DNA of 64,000 bases from Siphonodentalium dalli (lineage: Eukaryota > Mollusca > Scaphopoda > Gadilida > Siphonodentaliidae). Under the pieces are notes generated by a model. That model was given only the letters and a program-made list of their open reading frames with translations. It was not told the DNA's origin and did not search any database. Positions 36,061-48,874 of this stretch are shown in pieces. The stretch covers positions 5,123,314 through 5,187,313 of the forward strand of contig CP136068.1 of NCBI GenBank assembly GCA_032622095.1. Direction: 5' to 3'. The number at the start of each line of letters is the position of its first letter. The first letter of the stretch is position 1. The translations under genes were made by a program, and so were the position numbers.

Positions 36061-38687
36061 TAATGAAAGTGTCAATGACACTGTAGCTCAACTTGGAAAG
36101 GGAATAATTTAATGTATTACAGTCAATGGAGCGATTAGGAATGTGGAAAGTTGAATGTCTGATACTAGTTAATAGACATGAAGAGAAAAGTAAAATCCAA
36201 GATGGCTGCTGACGGCCATGTCTTCGGCCGAATGACCCCAAAATGATTGTATCCCATCCACATGTCAACGTTAACATCCATGACAAATTTTATGACGATC
36301 AGACTAAAGGTACGACCTGTAGCCCATGCTAAAGAATTTAGTCATACAAAGAGTAAAATCCAAGATGGCTGCTGGCGGCCATGTTTTTTGGACAAATGAC
36401 CCCAAAATGACCCGTTCCCATCTACATGTCATTATTAACATTCATGACAAATTTTATGATGATCAGACTAAAAGTACGACATGTAGCCCGTGCTAAATGA
36501 TTTAGTCATACAAAGAGTAAAATCCAAGATGGCTGCTGGCGGCCATGTTTTTTGGCTGAATGACCTCAAAATGACTCGTTCCAATCTACATGTCATTGCT
36601 AACATCCATGACAAATTTTATGATGATCAGACTAAAGGTACGACCTGTAGCCCGTGCTAAAGGATTTAGTCATACAAAGAGCAAAATCCAAGATGGCTGC
36701 TGCGGTCATGTTTTTTGGCCGAATGACCCCAAAATTGATCGTTCCCATCTACATGTCAATATTAACATCCATGATAAATTTTATGATGATCAGACGAACA
36801 GTACGACCTGGAGCCTGTGCTAATGGATTGAATTTTGAAATCAAAGATGGCCACTTGCGGCCATGTTTTTCATCCAAATGACCCCAAAATGACTCGTTCC
36901 CATCTACATTCCAATTTCAACAGCCACGAAAAATTTCATGATGATCAGACTCAAGGTACGACCTGTAGTCCGTGCTAAAGGATTTAGTCATACAAAGAGT
37001 AAAATCCAAGATGGCTTCTGGTGGCCATGTTTTTTGGCCGAATGACCCCAAAATGACCCGTTCCCATCTACATGTCATTATTAACATTCATGACAAATTT
37101 TATGATGATCAGACTAAAAGTACGACATGTAGCCCGTGCTAAATGATTTAGTCATACAAAGAGTAAAATCCAAGATGGCTGCTGGCGGCCATGTTTTTTG
37201 GCCGAATGACCTCAAAATGACTTGTTCCCATCTACATGTCATTGTTAACATCCATGACAAATTTCATGATGATCAGACTAAAGGTACGACCTGTAGCCTG
37301 TGCTAATGGATTGAATTTTGAAATCAAAGATGGCCACTGGCGGCCATGTTTTTCATCCGAATCCCCACAAAATGACTCGTTCCCATCTACATTACAATTT
37401 CAACAGCCATAACAAAATTTATGATGATCAGACAAAAAGTACGACCTATAGCCCGTGCTAAATGATTTAGTCATACAAAGAGTAAAATCCAAGATGGCTT
37501 CTGGTGGCCATGTTTTTTGGCCGAATGACCCCACAATGACTCGTTCTCATCTACATGTCATTATTAACATTCATGACAAATTTTATGATGATCAGACTAA
37601 AAGTACGACCTGTAGCCCGTGCTAAATGATTTAGTCATACAAAGAGTAAAATCCAAGATGGCTGAAGGCGGCCATGTTTTTCGGCCGAATGACCCCAAAA
37701 TGACTCGTTCCCATCTACATGTCATTGTTAACATCCATGACAAATTTTATGATGATCAGACTAAAGGTACGACCTGTAGCCTGTGCTAAAGAATTTAGTC
37801 ATACAAAGAGTAAAATCCAAGATGGCTGCTGGCGGCCATGTTTTTTGGCCGAATGACCCCAAAATTACTCGTTCCCATCTACATGTCATTGTTAACATCC
37901 ATGACAAATTTAATGATGATCAGACGAACAGTACGACCTGTGGCCTGTGCTAATGGATTAAATTTTGAAATCAAAGATGGCTGCTGGTGGCCATGTTTTT
38001 TGTCCGAATGACCCCAAAACGACTCGTTCCCATCTACAATCTAATTTCAACAGCCAATACAAATTTCATGATGATCAGACTAAAGGTACGACCTGTAGCC
38101 CGTGCTAAAGGATTTAGTCATACAAAGAGTAAAATCCAAGATGGCTGCTGGCGGCCATGTTTTTTGCCCGAATGACCCAAAAAAGACTCGTTCCCATCTA
38201 CATGTCATTGTTAACATCCATGACAAATTTTATGATGATCTGACCAAAGGTACGATCTGTAGCCCGTGTCAAAGGATTTAGTCATGCAAAGAGTAAAATC
38301 TAAGATGGCTGCCGGCGGCCATGTTTTTTGGCCAAATTACCCCAAAATTACTCGTTCCCATCTACATGTCAATTTTAACATCCATGACAAATTTCATGAC
38401 AATAAGACGAACGGTACAGCCTGTAGCCCGTGCTAATGGATTGAATTTTGAAATCCAAGATGGCCACTGGCGGCCATGTTTTTTTTCCGAATGACCCCAA
38501 AATGACTCGTTCCCATCTACATGTCAATGTCAACATCCATGACAAATTTCATAATAATCGGACCAAAGGTACGAACTGTAGCCCGTGCTAAAGGAAATTG
38601 TTGACGCATCACGCACACACACACGCACACACGGACGACGGATACCAAGCCATGGCAATAGCTCAAACTTTACAAAGTAAAGTTGAG
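36061..38687 (+). mobile_element. Pearl/Helentron-like element, complete, about 16 core units
   Basis: It starts TAATGAAAGTGTCAATGACA four bases after the previous element's tail, making a head-to-tail pair. Units mostly carry GATTTAGTCATACAAAGAGT (ATAC rather than ATGC), distinguishing the subfamily from the preceding array. It ends with a CACACACACGCACACACGG tract, GGACGACGGA and the AAAGTTGAG hairpin tail. Confidence 0.88.
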
Positions 38688-38690
38688 CTA

Positions 38691-41526
38691 ACAATAAATG
38701 GTTACATGTTCGTTGCAAATACTCATTTTATGAACTCTTCGCAGTTGCAACCGATAGTTTAAATCAATTTCCCACCAACGTACTATAGTCATGGGTGGTT
38801 GACGAGTTAATTCACAGGTTTATGCCCTCACTTCCATATCATTTTATTTCACACCTGCAGTTCAGGTTTCACGTCGCTGTCGCAATATATTAATACATAT
38901 ATTGAGCGTTTTGTTATGATGATCATCCATTTCGCCAAGAGACGAAGAAATAATAAGTTTCTGCCATATTTTATATTGGATAAGGCCTATCCACTCGTAG
39001 ACAATTTCGTTAGACATTTAACCACCGATAACATGACTTCATCATGCTGGTACTTATCAGCAATGAGTAACATACATCTATCGGATCTACACAGCTGGTG
39101 ACACAATTAAGTTGATGTTCTGGTCTTATGTGAACCTAATTTAATCATTAGCTGGCAACTCGGGGAACACTATAAAAAAGTTGGTTGGCACATGTGCGCG
39201 GGCATTTCTGCCAAGTACGATAAGCCGAGAAGTTGCAATAGTTAATTCACTGTGACAGTATTGTTGGATTAAATTGACCTGACCAATCATATGATGAAAT
39301 CCAATTACTCTTCAGCTGGATACGTGATTGTTCCCAACAAGTAATTGTTTATCATAAGTAATTCATAAATGGCACTGAATGGCATGGGTATATATAATAG
39401 AAAAATGGACGAATTTTATTAATATTGGGACTAAATTCAAATTATAAGAAATATTTCTTTTTTCGATTTAATAAGGTGGCGAGTTAGAATCGACAATTTT
39501 GAAGACAAATTAACTTCAATCGCATAACCTTAGTCGAGACTAGATCCATTTATTAAATGTAACACTTAACTGGTTTTCAAAGGGCAAATATGTTTGCATT
39601 ATTTGTGTGCAATTTTACACGTGCATTACCATAACTCAAAGCATGAAGTATCTCGATCTAAATTCCTACCAGGTGTACACATAAGAAAGTAGAGAGATTA
39701 CTAATTTAATATGCTGGAAGCAAAGGGTGTTGCTACTTTCGAAGTTTCATATGTGTGGGATACTATGTGTAAGTTTACTATATGCCTTGCCCCATGTCGC
39801 AGAAGAATCCATATTATGAGCAAATAGGTCCAACAGCCATCAAATGTCCGACTGCGATTGTCTATATATGTCATACATTCAATCCAACATTCAAACAAGA
39901 ACGTGTGTCATTGTCGAATATAGGACTGTCGCCACATGCAACGATGGAATCTGGTTTGATTGTATGGTGCTCACAAGGTAAACTTATTCAAAATATACTG
40001 ACCCATTACGGCTTCAAATTCCTCAATATTAAGCTAAAATAAGGATTTAAATCAATTGTTTTCTGGGACGTCTACTTAGATGAATGCACGCAATAACTAC
40101 CACACCTATGTACATTATCTGATATTTGTGATAATCGCATGCTTGCATATATGCTTTCGGTCAGATACATATAACTGGTTCACGCATATCATAAAATGTA
40201 TCCTGGGGACAATTACCACAATCATGAATATTTGACATATATCAGATACGTAGGTTGTTCCATTGCAGAAAATTGGCGATCGTGCATAGGAGCTGCTAAT
40301 TATTGTTTGTGTTAAAAGTACTCCACGGCTACTATATTTCTTGAGAATGTCCTACCTGTAGCGGTTATACTCTATGTTGATTAAAAACTAATTCCGCGGC
40401 TATGGCTAATAACATGTGACCAACGAGTTGTCATCCCGTTGCTTGAAATGGATCAGCATCAGTGAAAGGGACACATTTAGTATGACAAGCATCATTCTAA
40501 TGCTGAGCAACTGAGTATATGATATTTTTAGCACGTCTTCTAACCGTGTGGCTTTCTAATCCTTGTACTTTTCATCTTTGGTTAATTGCCGAGATTGCTC
40601 CATACTGATATATAAATTGGATGATATAGTTTTATCCCATTCGAGTACTGCACGTGATTATCATAGTTGGGTATGTGTGACGGAGAGTTGTGTGATACCT
40701 ACAGTGTGAGACCAACTTTCGTGGATCCAAATTTCATGGGACTTAGCACAATCATACCACGGCCTCACACTTACCGTTATCATTTAAAGCATTAGTATTT
40801 ACAAATGAGGGGTCAGTTTTGATAATATTCTACCTGTTCCAACCAAACCTGAAAGTTGGTTCTGTGCAACATTCTTGGGGTAAGCTCCAAGTTACTTGAT
40901 ATTATTTAAAATGACCAATGCCTTGTATGAAGTTAAATACTGAATGCATATAATGTGTTTAAATATATTGTGATAGCAATGCGAATTCTGGACAGCCGGG
41001 AAGATATAAAATAATATGGAAGCGAATGCATATATATAACTCGCCGAAGGCATCAGCCACTACTCAGACATACAAGATCTATAGTACATTAGCAGGACAA
41101 TAATTATACTATTGGTCGTCAATGTGTATTCAATAAAATAATTAATACACCCGCAACCACGCATATCAAGCGGCATAGAATTAAGTACAGATAAGCAAAT
41201 ACTCAAATGAACTGCTTAAGTAAATAAGCATAAATCCACGTCTGATGGGACCATAGCGAGAATAAAACGACACAGATACGTATTTTGTCAGATTTGTTTG
41301 AGATTTGGTTCGGTTATTTCAATAGAACATCACTCCAATGAACGTGAAAATCAATTACCCCAGTACGCATTGACAACATTGATGAGATATATAAAATAAA
41401 TTGTCCATTCTTTGCATACCCGCACTTATCAGGATTCTAAATTGGTTGTTATTGCTTGACGGTTTGTGTAAGCGGGTCTAATGAGTCATTACCGTGGACA
41501 CCTACAGCTATGCTCTCAGTAAGCTA
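38691..41526. other. Mostly unique sequence without a supported gene
   Basis: AT-rich sequence with scattered short frames. Overlapping frames near 39701-40042 on opposite strands have no recognisable domain. I found no tandem array or long inverted repeat here. Confidence 0.5.
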
Positions 41527-41528
41527 CC

Positions 41529-44069
41529 TGTTTAACGAGGTTATGGGCCGGTACTTATACTGCGGTGATACCACCAAACTACCGCGGTTATCATTCTGTA
41601 CCGCGACGGAGGGCGGTTGACCCGCGGTACTGGTACGGTATTTTTTACCGTTGGTTACCACAGGTCACCGCGTTATTGGTGTTAGTTACCGCCATACACC
41701 GCGTTATTTTTTTCGTAACCGCGTTCAAATTACCGCTAACGGCCCTCCACAGCGGCGATAACACGACTGAAACAAGGCGTCACACGGTAGGTAAATGATT
41801 ATGAATAACTTTTGTATTGAATGAATACCTGTAAGCTGCACGTAATTATGTATACGTAATGAATATAAATGAATAATAATGCATTCGGATTACATATGAA
41901 CATGTCGGGTTTACTTGTAACATATTACAAATGTACACGTACATCACGTTTAATCACGTCAGCAGTTTTTGAACTCAGCTATAGTTGCTTACGGCGACTG
42001 GATTACGCAAAACACCGTGGAGTAATAGTTTTGTTGTTAGCATCTATCTTACATATCGTCAAATGATTTACGCACCCGATTCCTATATCGGTTTCCACTC
42101 ATGCGGAATTTTTTGTTTTGTTTGTGTTTCTGAAATCTAAATTTCTTATAAAATGGGAAAAGTAAATCCACCATTTATCTGAATTTGGTCGAAACCAGCG
42201 GGGACGGTGCATTAGTAACACTGAGTCCGATTTTAGTCTTAGAGGCCAGGGTGGCGATCATTTCAGAAATATTCATATTCGTTCAAATCTATAGTTTTGT
42301 TCATATGCCAAACATAATCGGCGCGTAAATAGTATATTGTTCCCAAGACGTATGATCGTACGCATGCGTGAAATAGTAAAGCAATTTACAAACATTTGCG
42401 CCTGGAGATTTCTTGTCGGTGGGAATAAAATGTATAACTAAGAAAGCGTGGCACATGTCATGCAGCAAAGTAAAGTTGTTATCATCACCAATGTGCGCGA
42501 CAAAAGACACACGCAAAACACCAAACATTGAAAGACACAATGTTGTCAAATCAGTCTTTGATTTTGTTACGTGAACATTCATTGAGCTCACGAGTGCGTG
42601 TCGGGCGGCATCGTTTGATGTGAAATTGCAACTTTTGGCGAGGGCGTGCACTTGTAGTTCTCGGTGGGTCGCAGTATAAATTATATCACATACCGGTATT
42701 CCTATCTAATCGTTATTCTGAAGAAAACATGCATGGTGTTGGAAAGTTGACCTCTAAATATGTTTGTTTGGTTATATACAGAGGTTAACATTGTAACATA
42801 ATTATTTCAAGTGATCGAATTCGGTGTGTTTTAGTCCTTGTTAGTTTATTCCCGATACGGTAGCAATAAAGAGCGCTTGTCTCACTTTTGTGCGACAAAT
42901 ATTTATAAATAGCTATTACGTGCACAACATTTTAAAGATCGAATGAGACTTGTCTGTTTAAAGTCACGTGGAGGTTCGCACATATATTATTCGCAATACC
43001 AAAATAGATCGATAAATATCTGAACTACCTTCTGCGAGCATTATGTAAGCCAAACGGACGCATTGAAGTAATGGATATACAAGTGTCCAAAACACAAAAC
43101 AGCCATTCGCGGGTCACGTGTGTAGTTTTACTAATAGCACCATCAACAAAACACAAATATTTATTTCACCCATTGAGGCCAGTTATAAAAAGACATGACG
43201 ACATCTTAATTTAAGTGCCCCGTGCCCTATATTAACAAAGTCTGCCAGCTGCAGTATGACGTAATCAGTGACATGTGCTTTTGCGCAGAATGTGTTTTTT
43301 TCCTGGTTGTACGGGAGTTCCACTTTGTGTCTTTTATTGCTAAGACAATAATTCCCGTTATACGAACAAATGGTGTTTGTGATTTGTAGTTACTGAATGT
43401 CAATAAAGTTAATAATGATATTTATTCTGGGGACTATTTATATAGTGTCGTTATCATTCAATTTAGGGATCACGTACATCTGAACATTGATATAAACTGT
43501 CGATACGGGATTTAACGAGCTGTCTAAAATGGCCGAAATCATTTGTTCCCTTCCCGATAACCAACACTCATGATTACAAATAGTTTCATTTATGGGAATT
43601 TTTGGCAATAAAACGAGACTAGAAATGTTATTGTAATATTTTAATATTCACATTAATTGAAAAATGACTCTCAAAGTAACTTATACTTACCTTTACTTAA
43701 TCTGGAAGCCCGTTATAATGGGCATATTTTCCGATACTCGGCTTTCATCTGTTTCAATATTTTAATAATACACTTCACGGTACACAATCATGGACGGAGA
43801 TCGTGAGAATGGCTGTCCTATTTTGGAAGATTGACGGTCAGCCATCGAATCCCGTCATTAACCTCGTTACAAAAATGCTACCGCGTAGCGGTAATGTCAC
43901 TGCATTAGCGCGTGCCACCGCGCTACCAACATTCGTTACCGCTGGTAGTGCGGTGGTACCGTTAACGTCGCGGTGGTACCGCGGTACGCGCGTGGTAGTG
44001 CAACCGCGAATCGGCGGTATGTCGCGGTATTGCACCGCGGTATTAACGCATGTACACCTCGTTAAAACA
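41529..44069. mobile_element. 2.5-kb element with TACCGCGGT-rich inverted ends
   Basis: The ends TGTTTAACGAGGT (41529) and ACCTCGTTAAAACA (to 44068) are inverted. Each is followed inward by about 220 bp of GC-rich sequence studded with ACCGCGGT and GGTAACCGCG words (41560-41765 and 43840-44045), in sharp contrast to the AT-rich interior. The interior (41770-43830) has no recognised gene; the 116-codon minus frame at 42301-42651 has no known motif. No clear target duplication. Confidence 0.6.
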
Positions 44070-44079
44070 TGTCGCTTAA

Positions 44080-44880
44080 TTTGAGCAGTGCTGTACATTA
44101 GTTATTGAGGATTGAATATGTATATTTAGTCGGCATTGTAGCTTCAATTCTTATTGTACTAATATAAAAGTCAGCAGTTTCATCACCAAGCAGAACGCTG
44201 ACTTGTATACCACAAAATGGATGTCAGGTTGAAACACTATCCCATTGTGGCAATTTGGCATTGCATGTCGATTTTGAGAAATAAAATGAGCATTTAATTT
44301 CTCAATGCCAACAGTTTTATTGGATTCTGATCACATTATCAACAGACACGAACGAATAAGCTACAAAACTCATAACATGCAGATGACATAACATTGCAAC
44401 TCGGAAGCAGGTAATTTTATCGGAACATTTTTTTGTTTTATGGCGGCCATTTTGGTCTCCATCATTGGTTTTACGTAACCAGTTGACTTATACATATTAC
44501 AATACAGCCTCTATGAAATAAAGATCAGTTACAACCGGTGTGCACACTCAGTGTGCACAGAGTGCCGATATTAAACTTGGCAGCCATCTTGGACGCCATC
44601 TTGGATTTTATTACCTTCATAATCTAGGATTTGAACAGGATTCTTACATTCTCCATGTCCCCGGATGGTTCTGTCCTATATGACACTACAACATGTGCAA
44701 TGTCAATGTTTTATTGGAAACAACCTGCATGGGTGCATTTAAGTGGATATTTGTGAAATTGGGGTGAGGGTTAAGCTTTTCTCGATTAGTTTACCATTTG
44801 GAGATATATAATAAAGATAGGAACATCATTTTGTAGCCAATACCCTTCCATTTGCAACAAGAAATTCAATTAATTGAGGA
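44080..44880 (-). repeat. Older diverged copy of the giant-insertion arm
   Basis: The complement aligns with 32600-33400, sharing GAAATTGGGG, GGCAGCCATCTTGGACGCCA, TCCGATAAAA, GAGTTGCAAT and GAAGCYACAATGCCGA. It overlaps the portion also present in the right arm (48929-49260) and is more diverged than that arm. It indicates a family with at least three copies in this window. Confidence 0.82.
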
Positions 44881-45190
44881 AAAACACCCACTGTCCCGAG
44901 TGGTATTGATAAGCTATTGGAGGGTCTTCCACTTCGCATGCAAAATAGCAAAATATTATTAATTGATGACTGATGTACATGTACAGTACACACATAAATG
45001 TAGTAATAACAATTAACGTTATGATTTGAAACTAACCATGATAGGATATTGACAGTAAGGTGGTATTATCTACTACGAGTGGTATTAATAATAATAGTAC
45101 CATTCTAGCATAATATATGTGTACATGATGTATGGGAAATATTAAAGGACAAAACAATAGTTACAATACAATTAGAACTTTTTTTTAATT
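44881..45190. other. Unannotated AT-rich stretch
   Basis: No feature seen. Confidence 0.4.
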
Positions 45191-45197
45191 AATCGCA

Positions 45198-45690
45198 AGA
45201 AGAGCTAATTGCGCTTAAGCACAATAAGGGAATCTCTATTGTGATTAAGCGCAATAAGGATATATTTAACTGTGCTTAAGCGCAATAATGGAATTTACAA
45301 ATTGCGCTTATATAATAAAACCCAATAAGGAATCTCTTAATAAGGAATATATTATATATAGAACATAAACTCCCTATAATTCAGGTGGTGTAGTCCATCT
45401 CCATGGTACAATGGGTGGAACAAATATAGGATTATTCTACTATTTGCACAAGGGTGATCTAATGAGAGAGATATTAATTGCGCTTAAGTGCAATATTGAT
45501 GTAATTTCGCTTACGTGTAATAAGGAATGTCTTATTACACTTAAGCGCAATAAGAATATTCCTTATTGCACAGGAATATCACATTGTGCTTAAGCGCAAT
45601 AAGGTATCTCTAACTGCGCTTAAGCACAATAACTGAAGGAATATTCTTATTGGGCTTGAGCTCAATTAGAGATTCCTTAAGTTATTGCAG
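45198..45690. repeat. Palindromic short satellite (TTGCGCTTAAGCGCAA)
   Basis: About a dozen imperfect units of ATTGCGCTTAAGCGCAATAA with variants (GTGCTTAAGCACAA, TGGGCTTGAGCTCAA) are spaced by AT-rich GGAATCTC or GGAATAT linkers. They form two clusters around a unique insert at about 45345-45460. Each unit is itself palindromic. Confidence 0.88.
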
Positions 45691-46043
45691 TTCATCGAAA
45701 TTGTCTATTAAATGTCAAGTTGGTTTCCCATAGAGATCATCAACGATGTCTATGCGCAAGGGACCTACGCCAGTCTTCTCTGTTGGGATTCCAATTGTTG
45801 GCTTATTAAATATGCACATATGCTTAAGATACAGTCGTGCGCGAAGCGCGCTCCCGTAGGTCGGGTTTTGGATCCCAGTGAATTAAAATATCATTGAAAT
45901 AATCGGTTCCCCCACCCCCCCCCCCCATCCAATAAACATCCATATATTGAATATACATGTTTTTGGAGCAGAATTAGATAGTCCATATTGGACGCCATCA
46001 TGGAATTTAATTTTTTTATTTAATTTTCACACATAGTTATTAG

Positions 46044-46360
46044 TTATGTGGATGGCGTTATCATTAAACATCACACCCGTATATTGATTATGTGGATAGA
46101 GTTATCATTAAACCTCACATCCTTATATTGGTTACAGTAATGCCCAAAGTAATTGACCACTTAACCACATCAGAATTATTGGTAATTTTTCAGGATTTAA
46201 AATCCTGAAAAATTACCCATAATTCTGCTGTGGTTAAGTGGTCAATTACTTTGGACATTACTGTATGTGGATGGAGTTATCATTACACCTCACATCCTTA
46301 TATTGGTTAGGTTATGTAGATGTGAGTTATCATTAAACCTCACATCAGTGTGTTGGAGAT
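46044..46360 (+). repeat. 44-bp tandem repeat, four units, interrupted by a MITE
   Basis: Unit TTATGTGGATRGAGTTATCA followed by TTAAACCTCACATCCTTATA and TTGG. Units start near 46044, 46088, 46132 (split) and about 46310. The array supplies the empty site for the MITE at 46135. Confidence 0.85.
46135..46263. mobile_element. 129-bp hairpin MITE with TA duplication
   Basis: Arms of about 64 bp pair almost completely: CAGTAATGCCCAAAGTAATT at the left end and its near-complement at the right. TA flanks (46133-46134 and 46264-46265) with a single TA in the neighbouring 44-bp units show a TA duplication. CAGT-type ends and TA sites fit Tc1/mariner-derived MITEs. Confidence 0.87.
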
Positions 46361-46599
46361 TTTGGACCTTGACTTGGGACCTTTGGTTTTTAACGCAACA
46401 AATGCGAGTACACCTTATACACAAGTTTCTTGGATAAGATGAGTTTGAAGCCTGCTTACATTTCGAAATGTTGTCAGTTTTGTATCGTCTGCAGCAGAAC
46501 TCGGCATGTTGAAGCAAAAGTTACAAGAGATAAAATATGTACGTAACGAGACTATAATACAAATGAAAAAATAAATTGAGGGAGGAGTGGGCGATACAG

Positions 46600-47170
46600 G
46601 GAACTAAGGGTTGAACCGATATAAATTTGTAGAGCGATAATGACCAATGTTGACATATCATGCATCTCAACTCTACTGTTGCAACAAGGCTATAAAATGG
46701 GGGGGGTGTCATAATCTTAGTTATCTCTATATAGTGCCAGAATAGTCATTTATGGACTTCTATAATGGTACAATGCAAATTGGAATCAAATGATAAAAAT
46801 ATGTATGTAACACAACTACGGTATATGGATGAAAATAAAAATAATAATTTAGGCCGGGATTAGATCTTGGGTTGGTTAAATAGACTCGTAGAAAAAGGGG
46901 AACGATGAACTGACATAAATTAGTAGAGCGATAGCGATCAATGTTGCCATGTGATGCATCGCGACTGTACTGTAGTATTACGTAACTTGACTATAGTGAT
47001 AAAAAAAAAAAAAATTGGTTCGGTTGGTTATATGTGGATAATTGGATATGGAATTCATACCGATGAGACGATAAAAATTAGTGGAGCGATAAAGACCAAT
47101 GTTGACACTTAGTCAGGCGGTTGATACGATAGACCGAAATAAATTTGTCGGGTGATAATGACCAATGTTG
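46600..47170 (+). repeat. Diverged tandem repeat (GAGCGATAATGACCAATGTTG)
   Basis: Four diverged copies near 46628, 46926, 47080 and 47147 share GATAATGACCAATGTTGAC preceded by TAAATTTGTAGAGC-like sequence. Spacing is irregular. Confidence 0.65.
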
Positions 47171-47280
47171 ACGTATAAAGTAACGCGACTGTACTGTCGC
47201 ACAATTATCAGGTAGAACCTGTCAAATATGGACTCTGGTGGCCAATATGGAACAGCTCAGAAAACATTCGCCGGGCCCTA

Positions 47281-47998
47281 AAATTTATTTAACATGGGAT
47301 CTGCCATTAAAATTGATTTATGACAATTATGTCGATAAAATTCTTATTTTTCAAAATTTTAAGCTGAAACTTGGTGTGTCTGTGTGGAATACTTATATAT
47401 TCCTAAAATGACAGGGTACAGCACGTAATTATTTTTTAGATGGAAGAAATTTATTTTTTTCGATGATAAATTTTAACATGGGATTTGCTATTCAAATGGA
47501 TTTATGTCGATAAAACTCTTATTTTTCAAAATTTTAAGCTAAGACTTGGTGTGTCTGTGTGGAATACTTATATATTCCTAAAATGACAGGGTACAGCACG
47601 TAATTATTTTTTAGATGGAAGAAATTAATTTTTTTCGATGATAAATTTTAACATGGGATTTGCTATTCAAATCGATTTATGTCTATAAAACTCTTATTTT
47701 TCAACATTTTAAGCTGAAACTTGGCGTGTCTGTGTGGAATACTTATATATTCCTAAAATGACAGGGTACAGCACGTAATTATTTTTTAGATGGAAGAAAT
47801 TATTTTTTTTCGATGATAAATTTTAACACGGGATTTTCCCATTCAAATAGATTTATGTCGATAAAACTGTTATTTTTCAAATTTTTTAGCTGAGTCTGAG
47901 GTATGTCTGCGTGGAATACTTATATATTCCTAAAATGACAGGGTCCAGCACGTAATTATCTTTTAGATGGAAGAAATTGATTTGTTTCCATGATAAAA
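47281..47998 (+). repeat. 175-bp satellite, four units
   Basis: Units begin with AACATGGGAT near 47291, 47475, 47650 and 47825, giving periods of 184, 175 and 175 bp. Each contains TGTGTCTGTGTGGAATACTT and AAAATGACAGGGTACAGCAC. High similarity suggests recent amplification. Confidence 0.95.
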
Positions 47999-48836
47999 AT
48001 CGAGCGTGTACTGTGACCAGTGGTGACGCAGGCAGTGTGCGCTCAAAATGTAAACAACTTTCTCAAGTGTCGTTTTGGTCAACATATCGCTTTCTCGACG
48101 GGGAGATCTGATCCGAATAATAGCTAAGATGTATTTAGATAGAATTATTGAAAGAATTTGACCGAGTATTGTGCAGTTTGAGAGAATCGAGTGGAGAAAA
48201 CGTTTAGTCAAACACGCGAATTCTGCCAATTACAATTGCAGACGAGCGCTGTCAGAATCAGATAATACAGATTGACAACAAATGCAGGCCTGAAACTCAC
48301 CTTTTTGGGAGGTAAATCCCACTTATTAGATATAAAAACAATCCTTCCTAAGCACATTCCACAAGTTTTTAATATCTTAGGACACAGTAACAGTCAAAAT
48401 GAATGAATTTAAATCACGATTCCGAGACGAAGCGAGACATGACAGTACTGTGTACGATTTTTGACTCACTTTGAGGCGCCTTGTTTTCGATGACGACATT
48501 TGCGTTGCACCACAACCTTAACCCTTTCCAATTCCAGCGGCATTTCAATTGGTTGAAAGTAAAAATTTCTCAAGTTCCAGCTCAACCTGAATCTAGTTAC
48601 CCAATTGGTAGAAATACGTTAGCAGTAATTCTTAGTTTAATGAGTTATAACTCTAATTTTATTGACGATATGAGCTCAACAACATAATATGAAATAGTTT
48701 ATGGCGGTGTTATCCAAACGTGTGCTTTGATAATGATTATAATTTTATTTTGCGATCAAACGTCAGTGCAGCTCAGCAGAAACGCATAGACACTAGTTCA
48801 GTTCAGCAGAAACGCATGAGTCCTACGATTATAGTA
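47999..48836. other. Mostly unique sequence
   Basis: Contains small frames (88 codons on minus at 47963-48229; 68 codons on plus at 48481-48687) without recognisable motifs. CAGTTCAGCAGAAACGCAT is repeated near 48772-48816. Confidence 0.4.
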
Positions 48837-48874
48837 CACCCACTGGACGCGCTTCGCGCGTCGGTCAGTGGGTG
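48837..48874. other. GC-rich terminal-type hairpin
   Basis: CACCCACTG plus ACGCGC pair with GCGCGT plus CAGTGGGTG around a TTC loop. It directly abuts a short duplicate of the arm sequence (AACTTGGAAGAATTCGACAG), suggesting it ends a mobile element. Confidence 0.7.

Noticed and set aside
33749-38687. CRISPR-like array
   Set aside because: The units are 150-165 bp without alternating unique spacers, in a eukaryotic transposon context.
42301-42651. 116-codon minus frame inside the TACCGCGGT element
   Set aside because: No domain recognised and no second copy to test conservation; not enough to call a gene.
43803-44098. Overlapping 93- and 86-codon frames on opposite strands
   Set aside because: Both come from the GC-rich TACCGCGGT terminal repeat, which lacks stop codons because of its composition.
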